DNA of 64,000 bases from Flavobacterium sp. W4I14 (lineage in GTDB: Bacteria > Bacteroidota > Bacteroidia > Sphingobacteriales > Sphingobacteriaceae): contig JAUSZU010000001.1 of the NCBI GenBank assembly GCA_030817875.1, positions 4,898,001-4,962,000 of the forward strand. Reading direction: 5' to 3'. The translations under genes and the position numbers were made by a program. Each line of letters begins with the position of its first letter. Position 1 is the stretch's first letter. Positions 9,150 to 17,746 of the stretch are shown piece after piece. The notes beneath the pieces are model-generated. The model searched no databases. It was not told where the DNA came from and saw only the letters and a program-made list of their open reading frames with translations.

Positions 9150-10703
9150 CTACCTCGGCGAATACGTCACAACCGGAATAATCATTTCCTCGAGAGAAAT
9201 ACCTCCATGCTGGAAGGTTTCGTTATAATAATTAACAAACTGATTGTAATTGTTCGGATAAACGAAGTAACTGTCTTCCCTTGCAAAAATATAACTGCTG
9301 CTGATGTTGATTTTAGGTAACAACGCATCATGAGGGTTTTTAATCAAAAACACTTCTTTTGCATTAAAATTAAGGTTTCTACCTTGTTTGTACCTTAAAT
9401 TGGTGTTTGTACTCCTATCGCCGATTACTTTAACCGGTTTTTTAACACGGATAGTCCCATGGTCGGTTGTAATGATCACTTTTACCTTTTTCTGAGAGAT
9501 TTTTTTCAATAAGTCCCAAAGTGGCGAATGCTCAAACCAAGATAAGGTTAACGAACGGTAAGCGGCATCGTCATTGGCCAGCTCCCTGATCATCTGCATA
9601 TCCGTACGGGCATGACTTAACATATCAACAAAGTTGAATACAATAGCGTTGAAATCGTTCTGCAACAAGTTATTGGTCTGATCAACAAGATCTTTCCCCT
9701 GCTCAAAAGTGAGGATTTTATTATAACTGAATTTACAATCTTTTCTTAAACTACGTTTAATGTTATCGGCCAGAAAAGCTTCTTCGTGCATGTTTTTTCC
9801 GCCCTCATCATCATCGTTCTGCCACAGCTGTGGGAAACGTTTCTCCATATCCAAAGGCATCATGCCCGAAAAGATGGCGTTACGGGCATATTGTGTTGCT
9901 GTTGGCAAAATGCTGGTGTACATATCTTCTTCATCGATCCTGAAATATTCAGAGATTAGCGGATTAATGATTTTCCACTGATCGTACCGTAAATTATCAA
10001 TCAGAATAAAAAAGACAGGCGTGGTATCGTTAATATGAGGGAAGGCTTTTTTCTTTAATAGCTCATTAGAAAGCAATGGGGCTTTATCTTTTTCTTTAAT
10101 CCAACCTAAATAATGTTCTTCGATAAATTTAGTAAACTGTGTATTGGCCTCCTGTTTCTGCATGGTTAAAATTTCATGCATTTGCGGGTCGTCGAGTTTT
10201 TCAAGTTCCAGTTCCCAAAAAACGATTTTTTTATACACATCCACCCACTCTTCGTAATTCAGCCTGTCGCCAAGCGTCATACCCAACCTGCGGAAATCCT
10301 GTTGGTAAGCCATAGAAGTTTTCTCGCTTACCAGGCGTTTGTTATCAATCAGTTTTTTAATGGTTAACAAAACCTGCTTAGGGTTTACAGGCTTAATCAG
10401 ATAATCGTCAATCTTACTACCAATCGCATCCTCCATTAAATTTTCTTCTTCACTTTTGGTAATCAGCACAACAGGAACATCTGGATTCAGGTTTTTAATG
10501 GCCGATAAGGTTTCAATCCCACTCATCCCCGGCATATTTTCATCTAAAAAAACCAGGTCAAAATGAGCTTTTCCAAATGCCTCCAACGCATCGTTCCCAT
10601 TGGTAAATGTAGTTACATGGTAACCTTTATCATTGAGCAATAATATATGAGGTTTTAATAAGTCGATTTCATCATCGGCCCATAATATTTTAGTTTCTTG
10701 CAT
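9150..10703 (-). CDS. porX: Type IX secretion system response regulator PorX (receiver plus PglZ/alkaline phosphatase-like domain)
   Basis: This 517-residue protein has an N-terminal receiver domain (phospho-acceptor Asp54 in FLDENMPG, Lys in VLITKSEEEN), then a helical bundle, then a PglZ/alkaline-phosphatase-superfamily domain from about residue 220. Metal-site motifs are visible: FILIDNLRYDQW, the nucleophile-type Thr in LPTATQYARNA, ITTDHGTIRV and FQHGGISLEE. PorX with sensor PorY controls T9SS genes through sigma factor SigP in Porphyromonas gingivalis, and PorX phosphodiesterase activity on oligonucleotides has been reported. No other T9SS gene is in the window. It precedes tsaE and ald. 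Confidence 0.92.
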   Translation of the reverse strand: MQETKILWADDEIDLLKPHILLLNDKGYHVTTFTNGNDALEAFGKAHFDLVFLDENMPGMSGIETLSAIKNLNPDVPVVLITKSEEENLMEDAIGSKIDDYLIKPVNPKQVLLTIKKLIDNKRLVSEKTSMAYQQDFRRLGMTLGDRLNYEEWVDVYKKIVFWELELEKLDDPQMHEILTMQKQEANTQFTKFIEEHYLGWIKEKDKAPLLSNELLKKKAFPHINDTTPVFFILIDNLRYDQWKIINPLISEYFRIDEEDMYTSILPTATQYARNAIFSGMMPLDMEKRFPQLWQNDDDEGGKNMHEEAFLADNIKRSLRKDCKFSYNKILTFEQGKDLVDQTNNLLQNDFNAIVFNFVDMLSHARTDMQMIRELANDDAAYRSLTLSWFEHSPLWDLLKKISQKKVKVIITTDHGTIRVKKPVKVIGDRSTNTNLRYKQGRNLNFNAKEVFLIKNPHDALLPKINISSSYIFAREDSYFVYPNNYNQFVNYYNETFQHGGISLEEMIIPVVTYSPR

Positions 10704-10814
10704 GTTATTGTAAAAATAGGTAAGTATTGCCTTTTAATTTTGGCAGGTAAATCAAACTATAAATAAAAATAGCAATTTTTGTACCGTATCTATCTATTTA
10801 ACTATTTTTAACGA

Positions 10815-12038
10815 TTGAACAAGAAGAAAATAATAAATGACCCGGTATACGGTTTCATCAGCATTCCGTCCGAATTAGTTTACGATGTGATCTCACATCC
10901 TTATTTCCAACGTTTGCGTTACATCAAACAGCTTGGAATGACTCATTTGGTTTATCCAGGTGCATTACATACGCGTTTCCACCATGCTTTAGGGGCCATG
11001 CATTTAATGAGTCTGGCCATAAATCTTTTAAGAAGTAAAGGACATACCATAACTGATGGCGAAGAGGAAGCCGCCATTTTGGCCATTTTACTGCACGATA
11101 TCGGCCACGGCCCGTTTTCGCACGCATTAGAACATTCTTTGGTAACTGGAATTAGGCACGAAGATATTTCGGCAAAACTAATGCGTGATTTAAATGTGCA
11201 TTTTGAAGGGCGGTTAACCCATGCCATCGAAATTTTTAATGGCACCTATCCTAAAAAGTTTCTTCATCAACTGATTTCAGGTCAGTTAGATCTCGATAGA
11301 ATGGATTATTTAAATCGCGATAGCTTTTTTACAGGCGTTAGCGAAGGCGTAATCAGTTTCGATCGGATTATTAAGATGTTTAACGTTTATGATGATGATC
11401 TGGTGATTGAGGAGAAAGGCATTTATTCTATCGAGAAATTTTTAATTGCCCGCCGACTGATGTACTGGCAGGTTTACCTGCACAAAACTGTTATTGCTGG
11501 CGAAATGATTTTGGTAAAGCTATTAGAGCGCGCAAAAGAGTTATCAGCCGCTGGAGCGGATTTATTTGCTTCACCATCATTAAATTATTTCTTAAAAAAC
11601 GAGATCAACGAAGCTAATTTCTTTGCGCAGCACGAAAATCTCGAGCATTTTACCAACCTGGATGACCAGGACATTTATGCCGCTGTTAAGGTTTGGACCA
11701 AACATCCAGATAAAATTTTGTCTACGTTATGTAAAATGCTTACTTCCAGAAATCTTTATAAGGTAGAAATGGGCAATGAGATGGCCAATCTCGACCGCGT
11801 AAACTTTTTACAGGATGCTGCAGTTAATTTATTAGAAATCAAACCCGAGGAAGCAAGGTATTTTGTTTTTACCGATTCGATTCAAAACCGTGCATATAAC
11901 GCAGGAGTTGGAAATATTAAGATTCTGATGAAAAATAACGATATTGTTGATATTGCGAAGGCATCTGATTTGTCTAATCTCGAGTCGCTGCAAAAAACTG
12001 TAGAAAAATATATCCTCTGCTACCCCAGAGGGATTTAA
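10815..12038 (+). CDS. HD-domain phosphohydrolase (dNTPase/SAMHD1-like)
   Basis: This 407-residue protein has a complete HD metal site: RFHHALGAMHL, LLHDIGHGPFSH and the downstream Asp in LDLDRMDYLNRD. The family includes dNTP triphosphohydrolases; the substrate of this branch is not established. The only possible start before the conserved INDPVYGF block is TTG at 10815, because an in-frame stop lies at 10809. It is divergent from porX and is followed by lpxD with its own promoter. Confidence 0.85.
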   Translation: MNKKKIINDPVYGFISIPSELVYDVISHPYFQRLRYIKQLGMTHLVYPGALHTRFHHALGAMHLMSLAINLLRSKGHTITDGEEEAAILAILLHDIGHGPFSHALEHSLVTGIRHEDISAKLMRDLNVHFEGRLTHAIEIFNGTYPKKFLHQLISGQLDLDRMDYLNRDSFFTGVSEGVISFDRIIKMFNVYDDDLVIEEKGIYSIEKFLIARRLMYWQVYLHKTVIAGEMILVKLLERAKELSAAGADLFASPSLNYFLKNEINEANFFAQHENLEHFTNLDDQDIYAAVKVWTKHPDKILSTLCKMLTSRNLYKVEMGNEMANLDRVNFLQDAAVNLLEIKPEEARYFVFTDSIQNRAYNAGVGNIKILMKNNDIVDIAKASDLSNLESLQKTVEKYILCYPRGI

Positions 12039-12125
12039 GGTTATTTAACAAAATATTTAACTTTTAGTGCCGTTTTAAGTCTTATTATTGTGTAAAATAT
12101 ACACAGTTTAACCCGAGCAGGTTTT

Positions 12126-12156
12126 TTTGTTCATATCAATTTAACATATACCTTTG
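12126..12156 (+). promoter_or_regulatory. Bacteroidota-type promoter of the lpxD operon
   Basis: TTTG at 12126-12129, a 19-nt spacer and TACCTTTG at 12149-12156 match the Bacteroidetes primary-sigma consensus (-33 TTTG, -7 TAnnTTTG). The lpxD ATG lies only 4 nt after the -7 box, so the transcript should be leaderless or nearly so. Confidence 0.75.
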
Positions 12157-12160
12157 TACG

Positions 12161-13237
12161 ATGCAATTTACTGCCACGCAGATAAGTCAGTTTTTAAACG
12201 GTTCCGTTGATGGTAACCCTGATGTAGCCGTTACCGAACTTTCAAAAATAGAAGACGGAAAGGAAGGTTCTTTGTCTTTTCTTTCGAACCCTAAGTACGA
12301 AAACTTTTTGTATTCCACTCAGGCGTCAGTCGTTATCGTATCAAAGGATTTCACCCCTACCCAACCATATACCAGTACATTAATACGTGTAGAAAATCCA
12401 TATAGCGCTTTTACAATCTTGTTGGATAAATATAATGAAGCCATTAATGCCCAGACTGCACAATCGGGAATTGATAAGCTTGCATTTGTTCACCCTACAG
12501 CGAAAATTGGCAAAAACGTGTTTATAGATGCTTTTGCCTATGTAGCCGAAAATGTAGAAATAGCAGATGGCTGTAAAATAAATGCGCAAACCTTTATCGG
12601 TGCAAATTCTAAAGTCGGCGAAAACAGTACGTTTTTTCCAGGTGTAAAAATTTATCACAATTCAATAATCGGCAGCAGGGTTGTTATTCATTCCAATACG
12701 GTTATCGGAAGCGATGGTTTTGGTTTTGCTCCTCAAAAAGACGGTACTTACAATAAAATCCCTCAGATTGGAAACGTTATAATCGAAGATGACGTAGAAA
12801 TTGGCGCAAATACAACTGTAGATCGTGCAACAATGGGATCAACAATTGTAAAGAAAGGTGCAAAAATCGATAACCTGATCCAGATTGCGCACAATGTAGA
12901 GATTGGCGAGAACACGGTTTTAGCTGCACAATCAGGCATATCAGGAAGTACAAAAATTGGCCCTAACAGTGTTGTTGGCGGGCAAGTTGGTATAGCCGGG
13001 CACTTAACATTAGCTAAAGGCACCCAGATTGGCGCTCAGGCTGGTATCAATTTTAATATTACAGAAGAAAATAAACAATGGCACGGTAGTCCGGCGCAAC
13101 CTTTGCGCAACTGGATGCGTGCCTCCGTAATTTTTAAACATCTTCCAGATGTAGAAAAAAGAATAAACGCGCTCGAACAGGAATTGAAAAAGCTTACAGC
13201 TGAACTGGAAAAGAATACAATACACAATGAACGTTAG
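12161..13237 (+). CDS. lpxD: UDP-3-O-acylglucosamine N-acyltransferase LpxD
   Basis: This 358-residue protein catalyses the third step of lipid A synthesis, N-acylation of UDP-3-O-acyl-GlcN. It has the N-terminal uridine-binding domain, then a left-handed beta-helix of hexapeptide repeats (IGKNVFIDAFA, IEDDVEIGANTTV, IAHNVEIGENTV, with the catalytic-type His in QIAHNVEI) and a C-terminal helical tail. It is the first gene of lpxD-lpxC/fabZ-lpxA; its 3' end overlaps the next start by 11 nt, indicating translational coupling. Confidence 0.95.
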   Translation: MQFTATQISQFLNGSVDGNPDVAVTELSKIEDGKEGSLSFLSNPKYENFLYSTQASVVIVSKDFTPTQPYTSTLIRVENPYSAFTILLDKYNEAINAQTAQSGIDKLAFVHPTAKIGKNVFIDAFAYVAENVEIADGCKINAQTFIGANSKVGENSTFFPGVKIYHNSIIGSRVVIHSNTVIGSDGFGFAPQKDGTYNKIPQIGNVIIEDDVEIGANTTVDRATMGSTIVKKGAKIDNLIQIAHNVEIGENTVLAAQSGISGSTKIGPNSVVGGQVGIAGHLTLAKGTQIGAQAGINFNITEENKQWHGSPAQPLRNWMRASVIFKHLPDVEKRINALEQELKKLTAELEKNTIHNER

Positions 13238-14639
13238 ACAAAAAACGATTAAACAAGAAATATCAGCATCTGGTGTTGGTTTACACACAGGCGCTAATGT
13301 TACTTTAACATTTTGCCCGGCCCCCGAAAATCATGGCTTTAAATTTCAGCGTATTGATTTAGATGGCCACCCGATTATTGAAGCCGATGCAGATAACGTT
13401 ACAGACACATCACGGGGTACTACGCTTACCCAAAATGGCGCTAGCGTTAGCACTGTAGAACATGTAATGGCATCCTTGGTTGGTATGGACCTCGATAACG
13501 TACTGATTAAATTAGATGGACCAGAAACCCCGATTATGGATGGTAGCTCTATCCAGTTTGTTGATTTACTGGAGGAAGTAGGTACGGTTGAGCAAAATGC
13601 AGATCGCGAGTATTTCACCATTCCACATAACATTACCTATACCGAAGAAGATAGAAAAGTAGAAATTGTTGCCATGCCGTTAGACGACTATCGTTTTACA
13701 TGTATGATCGATTATAATTCTCCTGTTTTAGGCAGTCAGCATGCCGGTATTAATACCATTGCAGAGTTTAAGAAAGAAATTGCTTCATGCCGTACCTTCT
13801 GTTTCTTACACGAATTGGAATACCAGTTATCGCATAATTTAATTAAAGGTGGCGATTTAAATAACGCCATTGTAATTGTAGATAAAGAGGTTACGAAGGA
13901 TGAATTGAGCCACCTGGCTAAATTATTTAACCGCAAGGATATCGATGTTGCCCCACAGGGAATTTTGAACAACATGGAATTGCGTTACCAAAATGAGCCT
14001 GCCCGTCATAAATTATTAGATATGATCGGCGATTTAGCTTTGGTTGGCATGCATTTAAAAGGCCACATTATGGCTGCACGCCCTGGCCACGCAGCAAATG
14101 TTGCTTTTGCCAAAAAAATTAAAGCAGCGATTAAAAAAGAGAAAAACAAAAAAATACAAAAGGTGTACGATCCGAGTGCAAAGCCATTATATGATGTTGT
14201 TCAGATTATGGACATTTTGCCTCACCGTCAACCATTTTTATTTGTAGATAAAATATTAGAGCTTTCTAAAAACCACGTGGTTGGCGTTAAAAACGTAACC
14301 ATGAACGAGGAGTTTTTTAGAGGTCACTTTCCTGGCGCACCGGTTTTTCCGGGTGTAATCCAAATTGAGGCAATGGCTCAGGTTGGTGGTATTTTAGTAT
14401 TAAGTACCGTTCCAGACCCAAGAAATTATTTAACTTATTTCTTAAAGATAGATAACGTACGTTTTAGAGCTCAGGTACTTCCTGGCGATACTATTGTTTT
14501 CCGTTGCGATTTACTTGAACCGATCAGACGGGGTATTGCCCAGATGAAAGGCGTAGGTATGGTTGGTGAAAAAATCGTTGTCGAAGCCGAAATGATGGCC
14601 CAAATTTCAAAAATTAAACAAGCAGAACCCGCGCAATAA
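13227..14639 (+). CDS. lpxC/fabZ: Bifunctional UDP-3-O-acyl-GlcNAc deacetylase / 3-hydroxyacyl-ACP dehydratase (LpxC-FabZ fusion)
   Basis: This 470-residue protein has two domains. Residues 1 to about 305 are LpxC, the committed zinc deacetylase of lipid A synthesis (STVEHVMASL, CRTFCFLHELE, KLLDMIGDLALVGMHLKGH). Residues from about 325 are FabZ, the fatty acid dehydratase (VVQIMDILPHRQPF, catalytic His in FFRGHFPGAPVFPG, Glu in IQIEAMAQ). The fusion is characteristic of Bacteroidota and ties lipid A commitment to fatty acid supply. It overlaps lpxD upstream by 11 nt and lpxA downstream by 1 nt. Confidence 0.96.
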   Translation: MNVRQKTIKQEISASGVGLHTGANVTLTFCPAPENHGFKFQRIDLDGHPIIEADADNVTDTSRGTTLTQNGASVSTVEHVMASLVGMDLDNVLIKLDGPETPIMDGSSIQFVDLLEEVGTVEQNADREYFTIPHNITYTEEDRKVEIVAMPLDDYRFTCMIDYNSPVLGSQHAGINTIAEFKKEIASCRTFCFLHELEYQLSHNLIKGGDLNNAIVIVDKEVTKDELSHLAKLFNRKDIDVAPQGILNNMELRYQNEPARHKLLDMIGDLALVGMHLKGHIMAARPGHAANVAFAKKIKAAIKKEKNKKIQKVYDPSAKPLYDVVQIMDILPHRQPFLFVDKILELSKNHVVGVKNVTMNEEFFRGHFPGAPVFPGVIQIEAMAQVGGILVLSTVPDPRNYLTYFLKIDNVRFRAQVLPGDTIVFRCDLLEPIRRGIAQMKGVGMVGEKIVVEAEMMAQISKIKQAEPAQ

Positions 14640-15424
14640 TGATACAACCTTTAGCATACATACATCCGCAGGCAAAGATTGCCGAAAACGTGGTAATCGA
14701 ACCCTTTGTAGTGATACATAAAGACGTTGTAATTGGAGAAGGAACCTGGATCGGATCGAATGTTACCATTATGGACGGTGCACGTATCGGCAAGAACTGC
14801 CGTATTTTTCCTGGTGCTGTTATTTCAGGCGAGCCACAGGATTTAAAATTTGCCGGTGAAGTTACCACTGCAGAAATTGGAGACAATACGACTATCCGTG
14901 AGTGTGTAACCATTAACCGTGGTACAAAAGATAAATGGAAAACCACTATCGGTAGCAATTGTTTAATTCAGGCATACTCACACATCGCGCACGATTGTGA
15001 GGTTGGAAACAACTGCATTTTTTCAAACAGCACCACTTTAGCTGGCCATATTACTATTGGAAACAATGTAGTTTTGGCGGGTTTGGTTGCGATACATCAA
15101 TTTGTTAAAGTGGGTTCTTATGCTTTCGTAACCGGTGGTTCATTGGTACGCAAAGATGTTCCCCCTTATGTAAAAGCAGCTCGTGAGCCACTTTCGTATG
15201 CAGGAATTAACTCTGTTGGTTTACGCAGAAGAGGTTTTACCAACGAACAGATTGACGAAATCCAAGAGATTTACCGTGTACTTTTCGTAAAACACAATAA
15301 CGTAACTAAAGCTTTAGACATGATCGAAGCCGAATTTAAACCAACGGAAATCCGTGATGAAATTGTAGATTTTATCCGCAATTCTAACCGTGGGGTAATG
15401 AAGGGCTTCGGAATGGGAAGCTAA
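14639..15424 (+). CDS. lpxA: Acyl-ACP--UDP-N-acetylglucosamine O-acyltransferase LpxA
   Basis: This 261-residue protein catalyses the first acylation of lipid A synthesis. A left-handed beta-helix of hexapeptide repeats fills residues 1-190 (IGEGTWIGSNV, IFPGAVISGEPQDLKF, and the catalytic His in YSHIAHDCEVG), followed by the C-terminal helical domain (GLRRRGFTNEQIDEI). The ATG overlaps the lpxC/fabZ stop (TAATG), so it is translationally coupled. The order D-C/Z-A is the usual one in the phylum. Confidence 0.96.
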   Translation: MIQPLAYIHPQAKIAENVVIEPFVVIHKDVVIGEGTWIGSNVTIMDGARIGKNCRIFPGAVISGEPQDLKFAGEVTTAEIGDNTTIRECVTINRGTKDKWKTTIGSNCLIQAYSHIAHDCEVGNNCIFSNSTTLAGHITIGNNVVLAGLVAIHQFVKVGSYAFVTGGSLVRKDVPPYVKAAREPLSYAGINSVGLRRRGFTNEQIDEIQEIYRVLFVKHNNVTKALDMIEAEFKPTEIRDEIVDFIRNSNRGVMKGFGMGS

Positions 15425-15497
15425 TTAAGATAGAAGGCTGAAGGGTTTAAGGTGGAAGGTAAAACCCATTGCCTTAAACAAATTCAAATCAATATTC

Positions 15498-15965
15498 ATG
15501 AGTGATTTAACGCTAATCAGAACCGATTCAGACAATGCCGATTTTAGGACATTGGTCGCTTTATTAGATCAGGATTTAGCTGTTAGAGATGGTGACGACC
15601 ATACTTTTTATGCTCAATTTAACAAGGTTGATGCTATTAAAGAGGTGATTGTTGCTTATCATAATGAAAATCCTGTTGGCTGTGGCGCCATAAAGCCTTT
15701 TGCTGCAACAGAAGCCGAAGTTAAAAGAATGTTTGTACATCCAGAGTATAGGAAGCAAGGCGTAGCTGCTAAAGTTTTAACTGAATTAGAGAACTGGGCT
15801 ACTGAACTCGGTTTTACTGCATGTGTTTTAGAAACCGGCAAAAAACAGCCGGAAGCCATTGCCCTTTACCAAAAAGTAGGTTACCACATTACGCCCAACT
15901 ACGGACAATACATTGGTGTTGATAATAGCGTTTGCATGACTAAACCGCTTATCGCTAAACCTTAA
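15498..15965 (+). CDS. GNAT family N-acetyltransferase
   Basis: This 155-residue single GNAT domain has the acetyl-CoA-binding segment VKRMFVHPEYRKQGVAAKVL (V-x-x-x-R-x-x-G/A type) near residue 85 and the usual C-terminal strands (EAIALYQKVGYHI). The substrate cannot be predicted. It sits 73 nt after lpxA and 14 nt before an ABC ATPase gene on the same strand, so it may be read from the lpx transcript. Confidence 0.82.
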   Translation: MSDLTLIRTDSDNADFRTLVALLDQDLAVRDGDDHTFYAQFNKVDAIKEVIVAYHNENPVGCGAIKPFAATEAEVKRMFVHPEYRKQGVAAKVLTELENWATELGFTACVLETGKKQPEAIALYQKVGYHITPNYGQYIGVDNSVCMTKPLIAKP

Positions 15966-15979
15966 ACGCCCTGCCGCAA

Positions 15980-16594
15980 ATGAATATCTCTTTAAATAGT
16001 GTTGGCAGAAGGTTTAATAAGGAATGGATTTTTAGAAATTTAAGTGCCGAATTCAGCTCTGGTAACAGTTATGCAATACTGGGACCCAATGGCTCTGGCA
16101 AATCGACATTATTAAGCGTTTTAACGGGTAGCTTATCTCCTTCGGAAGGAGAAATTTCATTCTCAGACACCAAAGAGATTTCTGTAGAAAATATCTATAA
16201 ATACATCAGCCTGGCTGCACCGTATCTCGAACTGGTTGAAACATTTACCTTAAGAGAGAGTATTGATTTCCATTTTAAGTTCAAAAATTTTGCTCCGGGA
16301 CTCGATTCAAAAAAGCTGATCACCATACTGGGATTAGAAAAAGCAGCGAACAAAGAAATCAAGTACTTTTCATCTGGAATGAAGCAAAGAACCAAACTAG
16401 CTTTGGCATGTTGTACCGATACACCAATTTTATTTTTAGATGAGCCAACGAGCAATTTAGACGTTCAGGGAATAAATTGGTACCGCGAACTGATCGAAAA
16501 TTTTGGAAAGGACCGTCTAACGATAATTGGCTCCAATCAAATACAGGAATACGATTTTTGCACAAAGCAGATACAAATATCAGATTACAAGTAA
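15980..16594 (+). CDS. Stand-alone ABC transporter ATP-binding protein
   Basis: This 204-residue nucleotide-binding domain has Walker A GPNGSGKSTL, the signature YFSSGMKQRTKLAL (SSGMKQR in place of LSGGQ), Walker B ILFLDEPTSNLD and the D-loop. It is short for an exporter NBD and has no permease gene next to it, so its partner must be encoded elsewhere. It lies 14 nt after the GNAT gene at the end of the lpx group. Its role is unknown. Confidence 0.85.
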   Translation: MNISLNSVGRRFNKEWIFRNLSAEFSSGNSYAILGPNGSGKSTLLSVLTGSLSPSEGEISFSDTKEISVENIYKYISLAAPYLELVETFTLRESIDFHFKFKNFAPGLDSKKLITILGLEKAANKEIKYFSSGMKQRTKLALACCTDTPILFLDEPTSNLDVQGINWYRELIENFGKDRLTIIGSNQIQEYDFCTKQIQISDYK

Positions 16595-16673
16595 GTTACA
16601 CAGAAAACCCACTCCTTACAAAACGTCTGTTTTGTCATACATTTGTATTAAAAATAAATTTTTTAAAAAACAT

Positions 16674-16703
16674 TTTGTAATTCGCAAATTATACTTACCT
16701 TTG
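16674..16703 (+). promoter_or_regulatory. Bacteroidota-type promoter with no protein gene behind it
   Basis: TTTG at 16674-16677, an 18-nt spacer and TACCTTTG at 16696-16703 form a near-consensus promoter. The next credible start codon on this strand is EF-P at 17055, beyond a strong hairpin at 16840-16867, so this promoter more likely drives a short RNA. Confidence 0.6.
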
Positions 16704-16707
16704 CACC

Positions 16708-16875
16708 ACCAAAAAGAGAAACAATTATTTAATTTATCTCTTCAAGTAAAAGATCAAATTTTCCGTATTTCGGAATCAAAATATATAGCCCGCAAAGGCA
16801 AAGAGTTTTTCATAGTTTAGTTTGAGGTTTAGGTTGATTATGCCTTTGGAGTGGTTCCCAAAGGCATTTCTTTTA
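16708..16875 (+). ncRNA. Candidate small RNA of about 165 nt (promoter plus intrinsic terminator)
   Basis: The interval starts just after a good promoter and ends in a terminator-like hairpin: perfect 10-bp arms ATGCCTTTGG (16840-16849) and CCAAAGGCAT (16858-16867) followed by TTCTTTTAT. A small internal hairpin (TTCCG/CGGAA) lies near 16760-16775. No convincing ORF is present and I do not recognise it as tmRNA, SRP or RNase P RNA; 6S RNA cannot be excluded. The rest of the gap between the ABC ATPase and EF-P (16876-17011) holds only degenerate CCAATGAAC phrases. The 5' end is inferred. Confidence 0.45.
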
Positions 16876-17011
16876 TACGGGATTTTTTTGGTGAATAGTC
16901 AATAAGACAAAAATCTGAATCATCTTGCGAATGCATCAATACCAATGAACTAATGACTACTGAACCAATGAACTACGGTTTTTCCTTTCCAAATCATCAT
17001 TCCTTTTTTTA

Positions 17012-17019
17012 ACTTTGGT
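17012..17019 (+). promoter_or_regulatory. Probable -7 box (TAACTTTG) of the first EF-P gene
   Basis: TAACTTTG matches TAnnTTTG and sits 35 nt before the EF-P-like ATG at 17055. I see no good TTTG at the -33 spacing, so the call rests on the -7 box alone. Confidence 0.35.
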
Positions 17020-17054
17020 GCTCAAAAATTAACAAAACTAGATTTCAAGATAAA

Positions 17055-17615
17055 ATGGCAAAGGCATCAGAAGTAAAAAGCGGAAATGTACTTCGGTTTA
17101 ACGGAGAGTTGGTAAGTGTAGAAGAGTACATCCACCGTACTCCAGGAAATTTAAGGGCTTTTTATCAGGCCCGCATGCGCAACGTAAAAACCGGCAAAAT
17201 TGTAGAATACCGTTTCCGTACCGACGAAGAGGTGACCATTTGCCGTGTAGAAACCAACGACTATCAATATCTTTATGAAGATGGCGATTATTTGGTGGTG
17301 ATGGACAACAACACTTTTGAGCAGTACAATATCCCCAAGTTGCTTTTCGGAAACTCCATTAAGTTTTTAAAGGAGGGCATGAATGTAACCATTGCTTTTG
17401 AAAGTGATGAACCGATTGTTGCACAATTACCTAACAGTGTAGAATTAGAAATTACCTACTCTGAGCCCGCTGTAAAAGGCGATACCTCTACCAGCGCACA
17501 AAAATATGCCACTGTAGAAACCGGAGCAGAAATTAGGGTTCCTTTATTTATTAACCAGGGAGATAAGGTTAAAGTTGACACCAAAACCGGCGAATATATG
17601 GAGCGGGTAAAATAG
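17055..17615 (+). CDS. efp: Elongation factor P paralogue with an Asn tip loop (PGNLRAF)
   Basis: This 186-residue, three-domain EF-P-family protein has a KOW-like N-terminal domain and two OB domains (ITYSEPAVKGDTST; VPLFINQGDKVKVDT). EF-P binds ribosomes stalled on polyproline. The domain I tip, where E. coli has the modified Lys34 in PGKGQAF, reads PGNLRAF here, with Asn32 in place of the Lys and an Arg at 34. An ungapped alignment with the following paralogue gives about 128 of 186 identical residues by eye. The RVETNDYQYLYE block is shared. Either the tip carries another modification or it works unmodified. Confidence 0.85.
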   Translation: MAKASEVKSGNVLRFNGELVSVEEYIHRTPGNLRAFYQARMRNVKTGKIVEYRFRTDEEVTICRVETNDYQYLYEDGDYLVVMDNNTFEQYNIPKLLFGNSIKFLKEGMNVTIAFESDEPIVAQLPNSVELEITYSEPAVKGDTSTSAQKYATVETGAEIRVPLFINQGDKVKVDTKTGEYMERVK

Positions 17616-17692
17616 TATAGTTGAAGGTTGAAATTTCCTTAAACCCTAAGCCTTATACCTTAAACCTTTATAGGTTTTTATCAAAATAATTT

Positions 17693-17700
17693 TACCTTTG
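17693..17700 (+). promoter_or_regulatory. Probable -7 box (TACCTTTG) of the second EF-P gene
   Basis: TACCTTTG lies 46 nt before the second EF-P start at 17747. The -33 region is not convincing. It suggests the two EF-P genes can be transcribed separately. Confidence 0.4.
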
Positions 17701-17746
17701 CCGTCACGAAAAACTGAAATATAAATCCAATTTAGGATAACACAAT

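Noticed and set aside
9150..10703. PglZ-domain protein as part of a BREX-type defence system
   Set aside because: The receiver domain at the N-terminus and the tsaE/ald neighbours identify PorX; no BrxC, PglX methylase or Lon-like gene is present.
10815..12038. HD nuclease/Cas3-like defence protein
   Set aside because: Sequence fits the housekeeping dNTPase-like HD family; no helicase, cas genes or CRISPR repeats occur in the window.
16477..16820. Plus-strand ORFs of 67 and 97 codons after the ABC ATPase
   Set aside because: They start inside the ATPase gene in other frames and cover the promoter and AT-rich non-coding DNA.
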